Shown here: positions 16,860 to 25,177 of the stretch, in pieces | Layout of the letters: the number at the start of each line of letters is the position of its first letter | Numbering within the stretch: the stretch's first letter is position 1 | Assembly (NCBI GenBank): GCA_001899635.1 | Contig: MKVQ01000043.1 | Coordinates: 555,962 to 619,961 of the forward strand | DNA length: 64,000 bases | Source of the DNA: Myxococcales bacterium 68-20 | GTDB lineage: Bacteria; Myxococcota_A; Polyangia; Polyangiales; Polyangiaceae | Reading direction: 5' to 3' | The notes under the pieces: generated by a model | Told to the model about the DNA's origin: nothing | Database searches by the model: none | What the model saw: only the letters and a program-made list of their open reading frames with translations | Translations under genes and position numbers: made by a program

Positions 16860-17906
16860 ATGGCCGATCGTCCGAGCGAGCTCTCGAAATACAAGCCGGC
16901 GCTGGCCGCGCTCGCCGATCGCGTGCTCGCCGTCGACATCCGCGCGTACGAGTCGATGCATCCGGATCGGCTTGCGTCGGAGCTGCAGCCGGTCGTGTCC
17001 GAGCTCCTCGCGGCCGCCAACGCGCTCGTCGCAGACCTCCTGGTCGCGCACTCGTCTGAGGTCGACATGCGCCCGGCCGAGAGCGACGTCCTGTCGGCGC
17101 CGTACACGGCGTTCGAGCTCGCGATCGACGCCGCGATCGCGGCGCAGTCGACGTCATCGCTCCAGGCGGTCGGCGACATCGCCTTCCTCGCGCACCTCGA
17201 GCTTCGCCAGCGGGCCGATCGCCTCGGGCGGGTGACGGCGTGCCGGAGCGCCTTCGCAATCGTGGGCGAATGCGATAGCGCGCTCCGCCGGATCCGGAAG
17301 GCCTTGACCTCGATCGACGTCGCCTTCGCACGCGCCGGTCTCGGTGAGACGACCTTCGACTTCGCCTCGGAGCTGGAGGTCTCTCTCCGCGTTCGACGTG
17401 CTTGTGCGAAGCTCCGCACACGCGTTCTGTCCGGCGGCGAGCCGACGCCGGAGACGCTTCATGCGCGCCTGCGGTCGGCGGGGACCGCCATCGCGATGCT
17501 CGTGGGCTGGGAGGTGTACCCGAGCCTACGCGTGCGCGATCGGCTGCAGCTCCGTGACATCCAGCGTCGCATCCTCGAGTGGCTGCGCCATGACAAGGAC
17601 CCGACGGCAGGCTTGCGCCTGTGGCAGGACCTCGTGGCGTTCATCCGGATGCTCACGCAGGTGAACCGGCGTCAGGAGCTCGTCGAGCACGATGCGCGGA
17701 TCACTGGCGAGCTCCGAAGACGACTCTCCGGCGTCGAGGGCGAGTCGCTGTCGGACGCGACGCTCGCGCTGCTCGCATCGCTCGAGGGCCTCGACGACGA
17801 GGTCGACCGCCTGCTCGCCTCCGCGAACCGAGCGCGACGAGACGTCTGGAGCGCGCCACTCGAGAGGCTGACGAGAGGCTTCACGCCCGCGGGGGACACG
17901 CGATGA
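16860..17906 (+). CDS. Uncharacterised helical protein of the GTPase cluster
   Basis: I do not recognise a family. The 348-residue product is predicted by eye to be almost all alpha-helical and soluble, rich in Ala, Leu, Arg and Glu. It has no signal peptide or membrane segment. It starts MADRPSELSKYKPALAALAD and contains several amphipathic stretches such as LQLRDIQRRILEWLRHDKD and LLASLEGLDDEVDRLLASAN. It is the first gene of a tightly packed run: its stop overlaps the start of the DUF4388 gene (ATGA), and the run continues to 25070. This position makes it a structural or regulatory subunit of the same system. Confidence 0.65.
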   Translation: MADRPSELSKYKPALAALADRVLAVDIRAYESMHPDRLASELQPVVSELLAAANALVADLLVAHSSEVDMRPAESDVLSAPYTAFELAIDAAIAAQSTSSLQAVGDIAFLAHLELRQRADRLGRVTACRSAFAIVGECDSALRRIRKALTSIDVAFARAGLGETTFDFASELEVSLRVRRACAKLRTRVLSGGEPTPETLHARLRSAGTAIAMLVGWEVYPSLRVRDRLQLRDIQRRILEWLRHDKDPTAGLRLWQDLVAFIRMLTQVNRRQELVEHDARITGELRRRLSGVEGESLSDATLALLASLEGLDDEVDRLLASANRARRDVWSAPLERLTRGFTPAGDTR

Positions 17907-19219
17907 GGACGGAGCCTTTGCCGCTCGACGCACTTCGCTCGGTCGCCGAGCGCGGCTGCACCGGTGAGTTCATCTGCGCCTCCCCGACCGTCGAGGTGCA
18001 CGTCTATCTACAGCGCGGGCGCATCGCCTGGGCGACCGACTCGGAGCATCCGTTCGTCTTCACACGTCAGCTCCAGAAGACGGCGCAGATCGATCCGGAG
18101 TCGTTTCGCGACATCCTCGACTCGTGCCGCCGCGAGAAGCGCCCGCTCGGCGAGACCCTCGTCAGCTGGGGCGTGGCGACCTGGGACGAAGTCAAGGACG
18201 CGCTCCGGCACCAGATCGAGCTCGCTCTCGACGTCCTCCACCATGGAGGTCCGGCGCAGACGTTATTCCTCGATCGGACGGAGCAGTTCGCGCAGTACGA
18301 GTCGGGGCTCACGTTCGACCTCGCCGAGCTGCTCGGAGATCGCGACGCAGCCCACGCGCCCTCGCAGGGCTCCGAGGCGCCGCGCCCATCCGACGGATCC
18401 ATGTCGATCCCCGAAGGGACTCGTTCCGTCGGTCCGGTGTCGCTCCCGAGCGGAGGGCAGCATGCACGCCGGCTGCTCGACGCGGTCGACGGGATGCTCT
18501 GGGCCGAGCATCTCGAAGGTACGACGGTGATCGAGGCCGCGCCGGAGCCGTCCGAGCGACCGCGCTTCGCCCCGGAGATCGTCGAACGCACGGTGCTCGA
18601 CGGCGCCGAGGTCGTCGCCCTTCGCGCGCCGGAGGGCACCCTCGCGGGAGCGCTGCTTTCGTCGTCTTCCTCGCTGTGGTGCCGGCTGACACCGGAGGCG
18701 ACGGTCGGCCTCGCCATCTCTGCACTGGCGGCGTTCACGGGTACCGGCACTCCAGCGAGCGACTCCACCAACGCGCACCTCGAGCGCGGCCCTGTCTGGG
18801 TCATCGGCGGAGACACACCGATCACGACCGCGCTCCAGGACTTCCTGGGTCGCGCGCCGGAGACGCTCGCTACGCTGCTCACCGACGTCGACAACGGCGG
18901 GTGGTCATGCGGCGCTGGGGGCGCGCTCGCGCCCGAGTACGCGCTCGAGATCGTGCGCCGGCGTGCGCACGTCCTCGCCGCGCGGACGCCCTTCCCTGCT
19001 GCCGCTCGTCCAGAGGACTCGGACGACGTCGGGTTCCGTTTCCGCACCCTGGTCACCCGCGAGCGGAGCGTCTGGTGCTTCGGCGCGGAGCTCGGCACCC
19101 GTCCACGCACGATCCTCTGGCTCCTGTTGCATCGACGAAGCTCGCAGGGGCTCGGTTGGGCTTACCTCACGTCTCTCAGCAGGCAGCTGATGCACCTCCG
19201 CGGGTGGCGAAGTGGCTGA
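17903..19219 (+). CDS. DUF4388 domain protein with long C-terminal extension
   Basis: The 438-residue protein starts at an ATG overlapping the previous stop. Residues 1-150 look like a DUF4388 domain: LRSVAERGCTGEFICASPTV, VYLQRGRIAWATDSEHPF and LGETLVSWGVATWDEVKDAL. The last of these also resembles the 'effector' helix found after DUF4388. A Pro/Ser-rich linker (about 155-190) separates a second alpha/beta domain of about 240 residues ending in WLLLHRRSSQGLGWAYLTSLSRQL. The fold of that part is not recognised. The stop lies inside the next gene (8-bp overlap), so coupling with the ABC-phosphatase fusion is likely. It is the second DUF4388 protein of the window. Confidence 0.65.
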   Translation: MRTEPLPLDALRSVAERGCTGEFICASPTVEVHVYLQRGRIAWATDSEHPFVFTRQLQKTAQIDPESFRDILDSCRREKRPLGETLVSWGVATWDEVKDALRHQIELALDVLHHGGPAQTLFLDRTEQFAQYESGLTFDLAELLGDRDAAHAPSQGSEAPRPSDGSMSIPEGTRSVGPVSLPSGGQHARRLLDAVDGMLWAEHLEGTTVIEAAPEPSERPRFAPEIVERTVLDGAEVVALRAPEGTLAGALLSSSSSLWCRLTPEATVGLAISALAAFTGTGTPASDSTNAHLERGPVWVIGGDTPITTALQDFLGRAPETLATLLTDVDNGGWSCGAGGALAPEYALEIVRRRAHVLAARTPFPAAARPEDSDDVGFRFRTLVTRERSVWCFGAELGTRPRTILWLLLHRRSSQGLGWAYLTSLSRQLMHLRGWRSG

Positions 19220-20594
19220 CGCCGCGCCCGTCCTCCGCCTCCGCGGCTTCGGTCTCGCCTTCAACGGCACACCGGTGCTCGCCGACGTCGACCTCGCGCT
19301 CGCCGCGACCGGGCTCGTCGTCCTCGTGGGGCCCGCCGGCTCGGGGAAGTCGGCGCTGCTCCGCACGCTCGCGGGTGTCAACGATGCCCACCCTTCCCTC
19401 GCGACATGGGGGATCGCCGAGCTGGAGGGCACGCCACTGCGCGAGCACCGCGCGCCCCCCTCGAGGCGGGGCATCGGGCTGGTGCTGCAGCACTCGCGCT
19501 TCTTCATGAGCACCGTGCGCGAGAACCTCGTTTCCGCGCTGCCGAACCGCGCCCGCCTCGAGCGTGCTGCTCAGACGGCGATCGCGCGCTCTCTCCTGTT
19601 GGACAGCGGACTCCCCGCGCTCGCCGACATGCTCGAGACCGAGGTGGTCACGCTTCCACAGCCGGTGCAGCGGATGCTCGCCATCGTCCGTGCGACCGCC
19701 GGCGACCCGCTCGTCCTCCTCGCCGACGAGCCTACGAGCGGACTCGACGACGAGGCAGCGATCGACGTCATCGCGCTGCTCCGAGGTCAGGCGAGGTCCC
19801 GGGCCGTCCTCTTCATCACGCACAACCGGCGCCACGCGCTCGCGGCTGGCGGAGTGACGTGCCTTCTCGCCGGAGGAAGGATCGTCGAACGCACTCCGAC
19901 GGCTCGCTTCTTCCTCGAGGCCGAGACCGACCTCGGCCGTCGCTTCGTCGCTACCGGGAGCTGTCCGCTCCCCAGTCCGGGCGCGCGCGAAGCGGACCTC
20001 GACGAGCATTCGCCGAGACCACCCCCGCTTCCGGCGAGCGCGCTACGCGCGACCGATCGAAAGCGCTGCCCGCGCGGCTTCTTCTGGGTCATCCCGGAGC
20101 GTCTCGGAGGACTTCCTCGCCCCGGGATCGTGGCCGAGCTCGAGGACGACCTCGAGGGGCTGCGACAGCTCGGGATCGACGTGCTCGTCACGCTCGAGGA
20201 GAACGTCACCGTGTCGGCAACCCGACTCGGAGAGCTCGGGATCGCGTCGATTCACTTCCCCGTCCCGGACATGGGCGCACCGCCGATCGAGCCCGCTGCC
20301 AATCTCTGCGCCCACGTCCACGCGCTGATGACCGCCGGCAAAGTGGTCGCGTTCCACTGCCTGGCGGGGCTCGGGCGTACCGGAACGCTGCTCGCGTCGC
20401 AGCTCGTGTGGAACGGCGACTCCGCCATTCGAGCGATCGAGCGCGTCCGCCAGATCAACCCGCGGTGCATCCAGTCGGACGAGCAGGTCGCATTCCTGCG
20501 CGCGTTCGAGGCGACAGCCTGCCCTCCGAAATCCGTTCCGCCACCAACCCCCGCAGCACCCATCGATAGAAGGAGTCCATCGAATGTCGCTTGA
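19212..20594 (+). CDS. ABC-type ATPase fused to a dual-specificity protein phosphatase
   Basis: Starting at GTG 19212, the 460-residue protein has two enzymatic halves. Residues 1-240 are an ABC nucleotide-binding domain. It has Walker A GPAGSGKS (40-47), Q-loop Gln93, Walker B LVLLADE (167-173), D-loop SGLD and switch His204. The LSGGQ signature is replaced by TLPQPVQ (147-153). After a Pro-rich linker, residues 285-450 are a DUSP23-like tyrosine/dual-specificity phosphatase. General-acid Asp353 lies in PVPDMGAPP and the P-loop is HCLAGLGRTG, with Cys383 and Arg389. All catalytic phosphatase residues are present. No ABC membrane subunit is recognisable nearby. I know of no described family with this fusion. 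A regulated phosphatase is the simplest reading. Confidence 0.85.
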   Translation: MADAAPVLRLRGFGLAFNGTPVLADVDLALAATGLVVLVGPAGSGKSALLRTLAGVNDAHPSLATWGIAELEGTPLREHRAPPSRRGIGLVLQHSRFFMSTVRENLVSALPNRARLERAAQTAIARSLLLDSGLPALADMLETEVVTLPQPVQRMLAIVRATAGDPLVLLADEPTSGLDDEAAIDVIALLRGQARSRAVLFITHNRRHALAAGGVTCLLAGGRIVERTPTARFFLEAETDLGRRFVATGSCPLPSPGAREADLDEHSPRPPPLPASALRATDRKRCPRGFFWVIPERLGGLPRPGIVAELEDDLEGLRQLGIDVLVTLEENVTVSATRLGELGIASIHFPVPDMGAPPIEPAANLCAHVHALMTAGKVVAFHCLAGLGRTGTLLASQLVWNGDSAIRAIERVRQINPRCIQSDEQVAFLRAFEATACPPKSVPPPTPAAPIDRRSPSNVA

Positions 20595-20988
20595 TACTGC
20601 TCTCGCCAAGGCCCAGCAGTCTCTCCCCGAGTGCGTGGCCGCAGGCTACGTCGATATGAGCACCGGCATGCTCCTCGGCGTGAAGACCGTCGACTCACAT
20701 CCACAGGAGGTCCTCGACCTCGTTGCTGCGGCCACCGCCGATCTGTTCCAGGGCCAGAGCGTCACGGCGATCGAGAAGCTGTTCCGCCGCTCGCGAGGGC
20801 ACGCGGAGGACGGGAGTCACTATTTCAAGGAGATCATCGTCTTCAGTGAGAACCTGCTGCACGTCTTCATCCGCTCTAAGAAGCAGCGTGATCAATCCGC
20901 AGTCTTCGTCTGCCGTGGCTCCGCCAACATCGGAATGGTGATCGCGAAATCGCGCGCGGCGCTCGGCGAAATCGAGAACGCAGTCTGA
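20584..20988 (+). CDS. Roadblock/LC7-like protein, first of two tandem paralogues
   Basis: The 134-residue product starts inside the ABC-phosphatase gene (11-bp overlap), after GATAGAAGGAG. It shows a roadblock-like alternation: ALAKAQQSLPECVAAGYVDM, STGMLLGVKTVD, LDLVAAATADLFQG, then HYFKEIIVFSENLLHVFIRS and AVFVCRGSANIGMVIAKSRA. The next gene has the same length and pattern. Roadblock dimers regulate or scaffold small GTPases, and both MglA-like GTPases of the cluster are candidates. Two non-identical copies suggest a heterodimer, which is inferred. Confidence 0.7.
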   Translation: MSLDTALAKAQQSLPECVAAGYVDMSTGMLLGVKTVDSHPQEVLDLVAAATADLFQGQSVTAIEKLFRRSRGHAEDGSHYFKEIIVFSENLLHVFIRSKKQRDQSAVFVCRGSANIGMVIAKSRAALGEIENAV

Positions 20989-21013
20989 ATCCGAAAGAAG
21001 AGGGAGGATAGAC

Positions 21014-21418
21014 ATGGCCAGCACACAGGAACTCTGCAAGACGACGCTCGAGAAGGTGGATGACTGCCTCGCCGTTGGCGTTGTCGATCTGAACACCGGC
21101 ATGCTCATGGGCGTCCACCACGTGGTGCCCTACTTCACGCAGGCCTACCTGGATGCGGTCGCGGCGGCCGCCGTCGAGATGTTCAGGGGCAAGACGGTAC
21201 GGCGCATCGAGGAGCTGCTGAGCGCGCAGCGAGGCGAACAGCTCAAGGACAGCTTCGAGGAGGTCTTCATCTCCTCACCGAAGACGTTTCACTTCATGAC
21301 GGTCATCAAGGACAAAGGCGCCGTCGTCGTCATGATCACGAAGAAGTCGACCAACCAAGGCATGGGATGGGCGGCCCTCCGGAGCAGCCTCGCGGCGGTG
21401 AAGGCGACTCTTCCCTGA
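21014..21418 (+). CDS. Roadblock/LC7-like protein, second tandem paralogue
   Basis: This 134-residue protein is the sister of the gene ending at 20988. Compare LEKVDDCLAVGVVDLNTGMLMGV here with LPECVAAGYVDMSTGMLLGV there, and NQGMGWAALRSSLAAVKATL here with NIGMVIAKSRAALGEIENAV there. The ribosome site AGGGAGGA precedes the ATG. The gap to the first copy is 25 bp, and only 2 bp separate it from the next gene. It should have a roadblock fold with a central sheet (EEVFISSPKTFHFMTVIKDKGAVVVMITK). A role in binding the cluster's GTPases follows from family knowledge, not from a residue I can point to. Confidence 0.7.
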   Translation: MASTQELCKTTLEKVDDCLAVGVVDLNTGMLMGVHHVVPYFTQAYLDAVAAAAVEMFRGKTVRRIEELLSAQRGEQLKDSFEEVFISSPKTFHFMTVIKDKGAVVVMITKKSTNQGMGWAALRSSLAAVKATLP

Positions 21419-21420
21419 TC

Positions 21421-22977
21421 GTGGACGGCTGGTTCCCGCGCCCTGTATCCGTCGCGGACGTCGAGCTCCTCGATTCGGTCGGGGAGCTCGATGCCGAGGC
21501 GCTCTTTCACCTGCTGACCACCGCCGACGCGTGCGAATGGCGTCACAAGGTGGGAGTGGCAGGACGCGCCGACGGATCGGCGAAGCCCTCGACCAGGCTC
21601 CTCGCCTCACGTGGCGTGGTGCTCAAGACGAACCTCGCGCAGCTCGCCCCGTCACGCGACGCCGTACGCGCGAGGCTCGTTCTCGACCGAGACCGCGGCG
21701 CGCGCGCGCGCGTCTGGCACCCGACGAAGCAATGGGCGCTCCTGCAGGTAGCAGACGGCTGGCTTCCACTCAGCGCCTGTCGCGAGCTACGAACGTTGCG
21801 GTCGCTCGATCACCTCGAGGACCGGCTCCGTAGCTGGACCGCGATGCTGGCTCTAGGCATCGAGACCGAGAGCCGGTCGGGCCTCGGTCTCGATCTCAAC
21901 CCGGCAAACTTCGCGTTCGAAGAGGGGCAGAGCCTCCTCTACTACGTCGACGACGAGCTCTACCCACGACTGGATCCGCGCCAGATCGCCTTCGCCATCG
22001 CCGCGCGCATCCCCGAGGAGCCGTCCGCCGACGAGAACACGTGGCGCGACTGGGGCCGAGACCTCTCTGCCATGTTCGAGATGCGCGGCACGACCGAAGA
22101 CGATCGCGAGCCGATCATCGAGGAGGTGCTCGGCTACCCGCTGGCCGAGGCGTTCGAGACGATGCGCAGCGCGCTGGTCACCGGCCTGCGCACCGAGCGC
22201 GCGACGATGCGCCTCGGCCGCCGGACGTTCGGGCTCTCGGAGCGCGTCTGCGTGCTCGCCGACGTACATGCCAACCTCCCGGCGCTCGAGGCCACCCTCT
22301 CCGCGGCACGGGAGCTCGGCGCATCGGCCTTCCTCTTCCTGGGCGACGCGGTGGGCTACGGTCCACACCCGGCCGAGTGCGTCGCGCTGCTCTCCGAGCT
22401 GCCCGGTGTCGCCATTCGAGGAAACCACGACCACGCGATCGCGACCGGCAACCTCGAGACCGGCATGAACCGACTCGCGCGCGCCTGCGCCGAATGGACG
22501 CGCACGCGAATCGGTCGACCCGAGATCGAGTGGCTCGAGTCGCTCCCACCGGAGCACCGCGACGAAGAATGGATGGCGGTGCACGGAGCTCCGCGCGATC
22601 CGAGGCGCTTCCTCGCCTACGTCTACGACCTCACCTACGAGGAGAACCTCGAGCACATCGGACGCGAGGGGCTCGCGGTCTGCTTCCACGGCCACACGCA
22701 CCTGCCGCTCGTCCACGTCGAGCTACCGTCCGGACGCACGAAGCTCGCCGGGCCGCGCGAGCACACGCTCTCTCCGCGCCGTCCCTGTCTCGTCAATCCC
22801 GGCTCGGTCGGGCAGCCGCGCGACGGCGATCCACGCGCAGCGTTCGCGCTCTGGGAGCGCGCGTCGGCGCGCGTCTCCTTCCATCGTGTCCCGTATGACG
22901 TCGATCGCACGCTTCGCGACATCCGGCGCGCAGGCCTGCCCGACGAGCTCCTGTCACGTCTACAGAACGGAGCCTGA
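21421..22977 (+). CDS. Kinase-like domain fused to a calcineurin-type metallophosphoesterase
   Basis: The frame is open upstream, but the GTG at 21421, two bases after the previous stop, fits the operon best (518 residues). The C-terminal half is a metallophosphoesterase with all motifs: D281-x-H283 (LADVHANLPA), G-D309 (FLGDAVGYGPHP), GNHD with Asn335-Asp337, and GHTH (424-427). The N-terminal half resembles an aminoglycoside/choline-kinase-like fold. GLDLNPANF (Asp158, Asn163) corresponds to the HGDxxxxN catalytic loop, and YYVDDE (Asp177) to the metal-binding Asp. The usual catalytic-loop His is Gly here, so kinase activity is uncertain. Joined kinase-like and phosphatase-like halves would suit a bidirectional switch. 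Confidence 0.75.
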   Translation: MDGWFPRPVSVADVELLDSVGELDAEALFHLLTTADACEWRHKVGVAGRADGSAKPSTRLLASRGVVLKTNLAQLAPSRDAVRARLVLDRDRGARARVWHPTKQWALLQVADGWLPLSACRELRTLRSLDHLEDRLRSWTAMLALGIETESRSGLGLDLNPANFAFEEGQSLLYYVDDELYPRLDPRQIAFAIAARIPEEPSADENTWRDWGRDLSAMFEMRGTTEDDREPIIEEVLGYPLAEAFETMRSALVTGLRTERATMRLGRRTFGLSERVCVLADVHANLPALEATLSAARELGASAFLFLGDAVGYGPHPAECVALLSELPGVAIRGNHDHAIATGNLETGMNRLARACAEWTRTRIGRPEIEWLESLPPEHRDEEWMAVHGAPRDPRRFLAYVYDLTYEENLEHIGREGLAVCFHGHTHLPLVHVELPSGRTKLAGPREHTLSPRRPCLVNPGSVGQPRDGDPRAAFALWERASARVSFHRVPYDVDRTLRDIRRAGLPDELLSRLQNGA

Positions 22978-22979
22978 CA

Positions 22980-24513
22980 TGCCTCGCATCGACGAACGGA
23001 GCGGCGACATCATCATCCGCATCGTGTACGACGGCATGCCCGAAGCGGGCAAGACGACGAACATCCAGCACTCTTCGCCGCGATCCCGCTCCAGCGCCGG
23101 GGCGAACATGCGAGCCCCGAGAGCACGGGAAGGAGGACGGAGTTCTTCGATTGGCTCGACTTCGCAGGCGGCTTCGTCGACGGCCGCCGCATTCGTTGTC
23201 AGCTCGTGAGCGTTCCGGGGCAGCCGCAGCTCCTCCATCGGCGCAAGTACCTCCTCGAGACGGCCGACGTCGTCGTGTTCGTCGCCGACTCCCAGCCTGC
23301 GAGCGTCGAAGAGAACCGAGAGAGCGTCACCACGCTCGTCGGTATCCTCCGCGATCTCGGAGCTCGCGCCCAGACGGCTCGCGGAGATGGGCCCTTGCCT
23401 GGCGTCAACGACGACGGCGTCGACGATGGCGTCGGGGGCGACCTCGATCGGGACCTCTCTGCGCCCCTCGTCATCCAGGCCAACAAGCAGGACCTGCCTG
23501 GAGCGCTCCGGCCGCGCGTCCTTTCGGTCGAGCTCGACGTGCCCGTGACGACGCCGGTCGTCCCCGCCGTCGCGCAGGCAGGACGCGGCGTGATGGACAC
23601 CTTCGTGCTGGCCGCGCGTCTCGCGACCGACCGCGTGCGCGCGCTCGTGCTGGGCGGCGGTAAGCTCGCGACGATCGCGGAGGAGCACACGTCGGCCAGC
23701 GCGCTGCATGGTGCGATGCTCGCGCTCGAGACGGGCACCTCGGCTCCGGTCGTCCGGCTCGCGATCACCGACGAGACCGCGCGCTCGCTCGTCCGCCGCC
23801 GCGCGAACGACATCGCCGCCGCGCGCTCGTGCCAGCTCCCACGCCCCGAGACCTTGCTCGCCGGTCACGTGTGGCCCCCCGTGAAGGGCCGAGCCGCCGT
23901 CGCGACGGCGATGGCCGGCGACGCCGAGATCCCGGAACACGCGATCGACTGGGCTCCGGACGAGCCGCTCGAGATCGGTCTCGAAGGTTGGACACTACAC
24001 TCGTCGTCCCGCTGGACCTTCCCGAACGAGTCAGCCGCGCGCGCGGAGCTCCTCGTCACGGCGCGCCGTCTCCTCGTCGCTCCCGAGCTCGTGCCGGAGG
24101 GACGTGCGCTGCTCGTCGCCACGGACGGGGACGCATATCGCTTGTGGATGCTGACGCCTCCACTCACGTCGCTCGCATCGCGTCTCCTGGATGCCCTCGT
24201 TCGGCGAGACGTCGCTGCGGCCACCGCGGCGCTCGACGACGTCGCGACCGCAAGGGCCGCGGTCCTCTCCGCAAGGGGAACGCCTGCGCTTCCCGGGGGC
24301 TCGTCCGGGGTAGCGATGCAGGACCAGCGCGTGGTCTTGCTGTCCCTGGGCCACGGCGGCGAGGGCGGCGAGGGCGGCCAGCCGATCGACGAACACGTTC
24401 TCGCTCTCGCAGAGCAGGCCGTCGCCGGAGACGACGAAGCACGCGCAGTGCTCGTCGCGGCATGCAGTGGGACCAACGGTCGGACGGCTCGTCCGCCGCG
24501 ACGTGGAGGCTGA
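22980..24513 (+). CDS. Second MglA-like GTPase with C-terminal domain; single-base frameshift near 23068
   Basis: The ATG at 22980 starts MPRIDERSGDIIIRIVYDGMPEAGKTT, a P-loop at the same positions (19-26) as the GTPase at 10386. After NIQ at about 23068 the frame fails and stops at 23209. The frame one base away carries the expected continuation (ALFAAIPLQRRGEHASPEST, TEFFDWLDFAGGFVDG, QLVSVPGQPQLLHRRKYLLE, VVFVADSQ, IQANKQDLP) and stays open to 24513. Switch 2 (SVPGQ) and the NKQD motif are classical MglA. The C-terminal domain begins around GHVWPPVKGRAAV. A missing base, real or from sequencing, splits the gene. In the sequence as given, an intact product would need frameshifting; a GTG at 23206 starts the second part alone. 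Confidence 0.75.
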
Positions 24514-24515
24514 AG

Positions 24516-25070
24516 ATGCAGGACAGGTTTCGCTCGATGATCGTGTCGTCCTGGGCGATGCTCGGCGTCGTCCTCTTGCTGGTCGAGTCCGTCGTTCGGC
24601 TCGCCCGCGTGGCGCTCGCCGGCATCTCCGAGGGCCTCCGTCCGCACGAGTGGGCAGCCCTCGTCGCCTGCTCGCTCGTGATGGGCTACGTGGAGGGCTA
24701 CCGGGCGTTCTCTCGGTCGTTCGGCCCGCGCGTCGTCGAGCGCGCGTTCGAGCTCGGACGTGGAGGCTCGACGCTCCACGCGCTCCTGGCTCCTGCCTAC
24801 GCGATGTCTCTCATCGGCGACACGCGGAGGCGAATCATGCAGAGCTGGCTGCTCGCCCTCGGGATCGTCACGCTCATCGTCCTGGTACGCAACCTCCCAC
24901 CGGCGTGGCGAGCCATCGCCGACGCCTCGGTAGCGCTCTCGCTCTCGTGGGGGATCGTGGTCATCTGCTCGCTGTGGGCGACACGCCTCCGGCGCGAGCT
25001 CACCGCGCGCGCGCCCCACGTCAGCACACGCTCTCCGAGCCGACCGCCGCCGTCCCCGGCTCGCAGCTGA
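24516..25070 (+). CDS. Small integral membrane protein closing the GTPase operon
   Basis: The 184-residue product starts two bases after the GTPase stop. It has about four hydrophobic segments: IVSSWAMLGVVLLLVESVV, WAALVACSLVMGYVEGY, WLLALGIVTLIVLV and ASVALSLSWGIVVICSLW. The C-terminal tail is basic and Ser/Pro-rich and probably cytoplasmic. No family is recognised. As the last gene before a strong hairpin, it is the only membrane protein of the cluster. It could be the membrane anchor or the partner of the upstream ABC ATPase, though it is short for an ABC permease. Confidence 0.65.
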   Translation: MQDRFRSMIVSSWAMLGVVLLLVESVVRLARVALAGISEGLRPHEWAALVACSLVMGYVEGYRAFSRSFGPRVVERAFELGRGGSTLHALLAPAYAMSLIGDTRRRIMQSWLLALGIVTLIVLVRNLPPAWRAIADASVALSLSWGIVVICSLWATRLRRELTARAPHVSTRSPSRPPPSPARS

Positions 25071-25077
25071 GGGGCTC

Positions 25078-25109
25078 GCCCGCGAGACGGCGTGTCACCG
25101 TCTCCGGGC
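25078..25109 (+). terminator. Hairpin terminating the GTPase-cluster operon
   Basis: The inner stem GAGACGG/CCGTCTC (7 bp, loop CGTGTCA) is extended by an outer GCCCG/CGGGC pair, with one unpaired base between. It begins 8 bp after the stop at 25070. The position and 12-bp stem suit the end of the operon. No T-tract follows. Confidence 0.6.
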
Positions 25110-25177
25110 CATTTGCGCCCCCCGTCCAGAGCGCCGCTCGTCCCGCGCTTCTGATGGCGCTCCACGACGGGCGGGCT

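Noticed and set aside
10386..25070. Reading the island as an anti-phage defence system because of the STAND ATPase
   Set aside because: The STAND protein ends in a DNA-binding HTH rather than a nuclease, protease or toxin effector, and no defence gene is adjacent. A regulatory role fits better.
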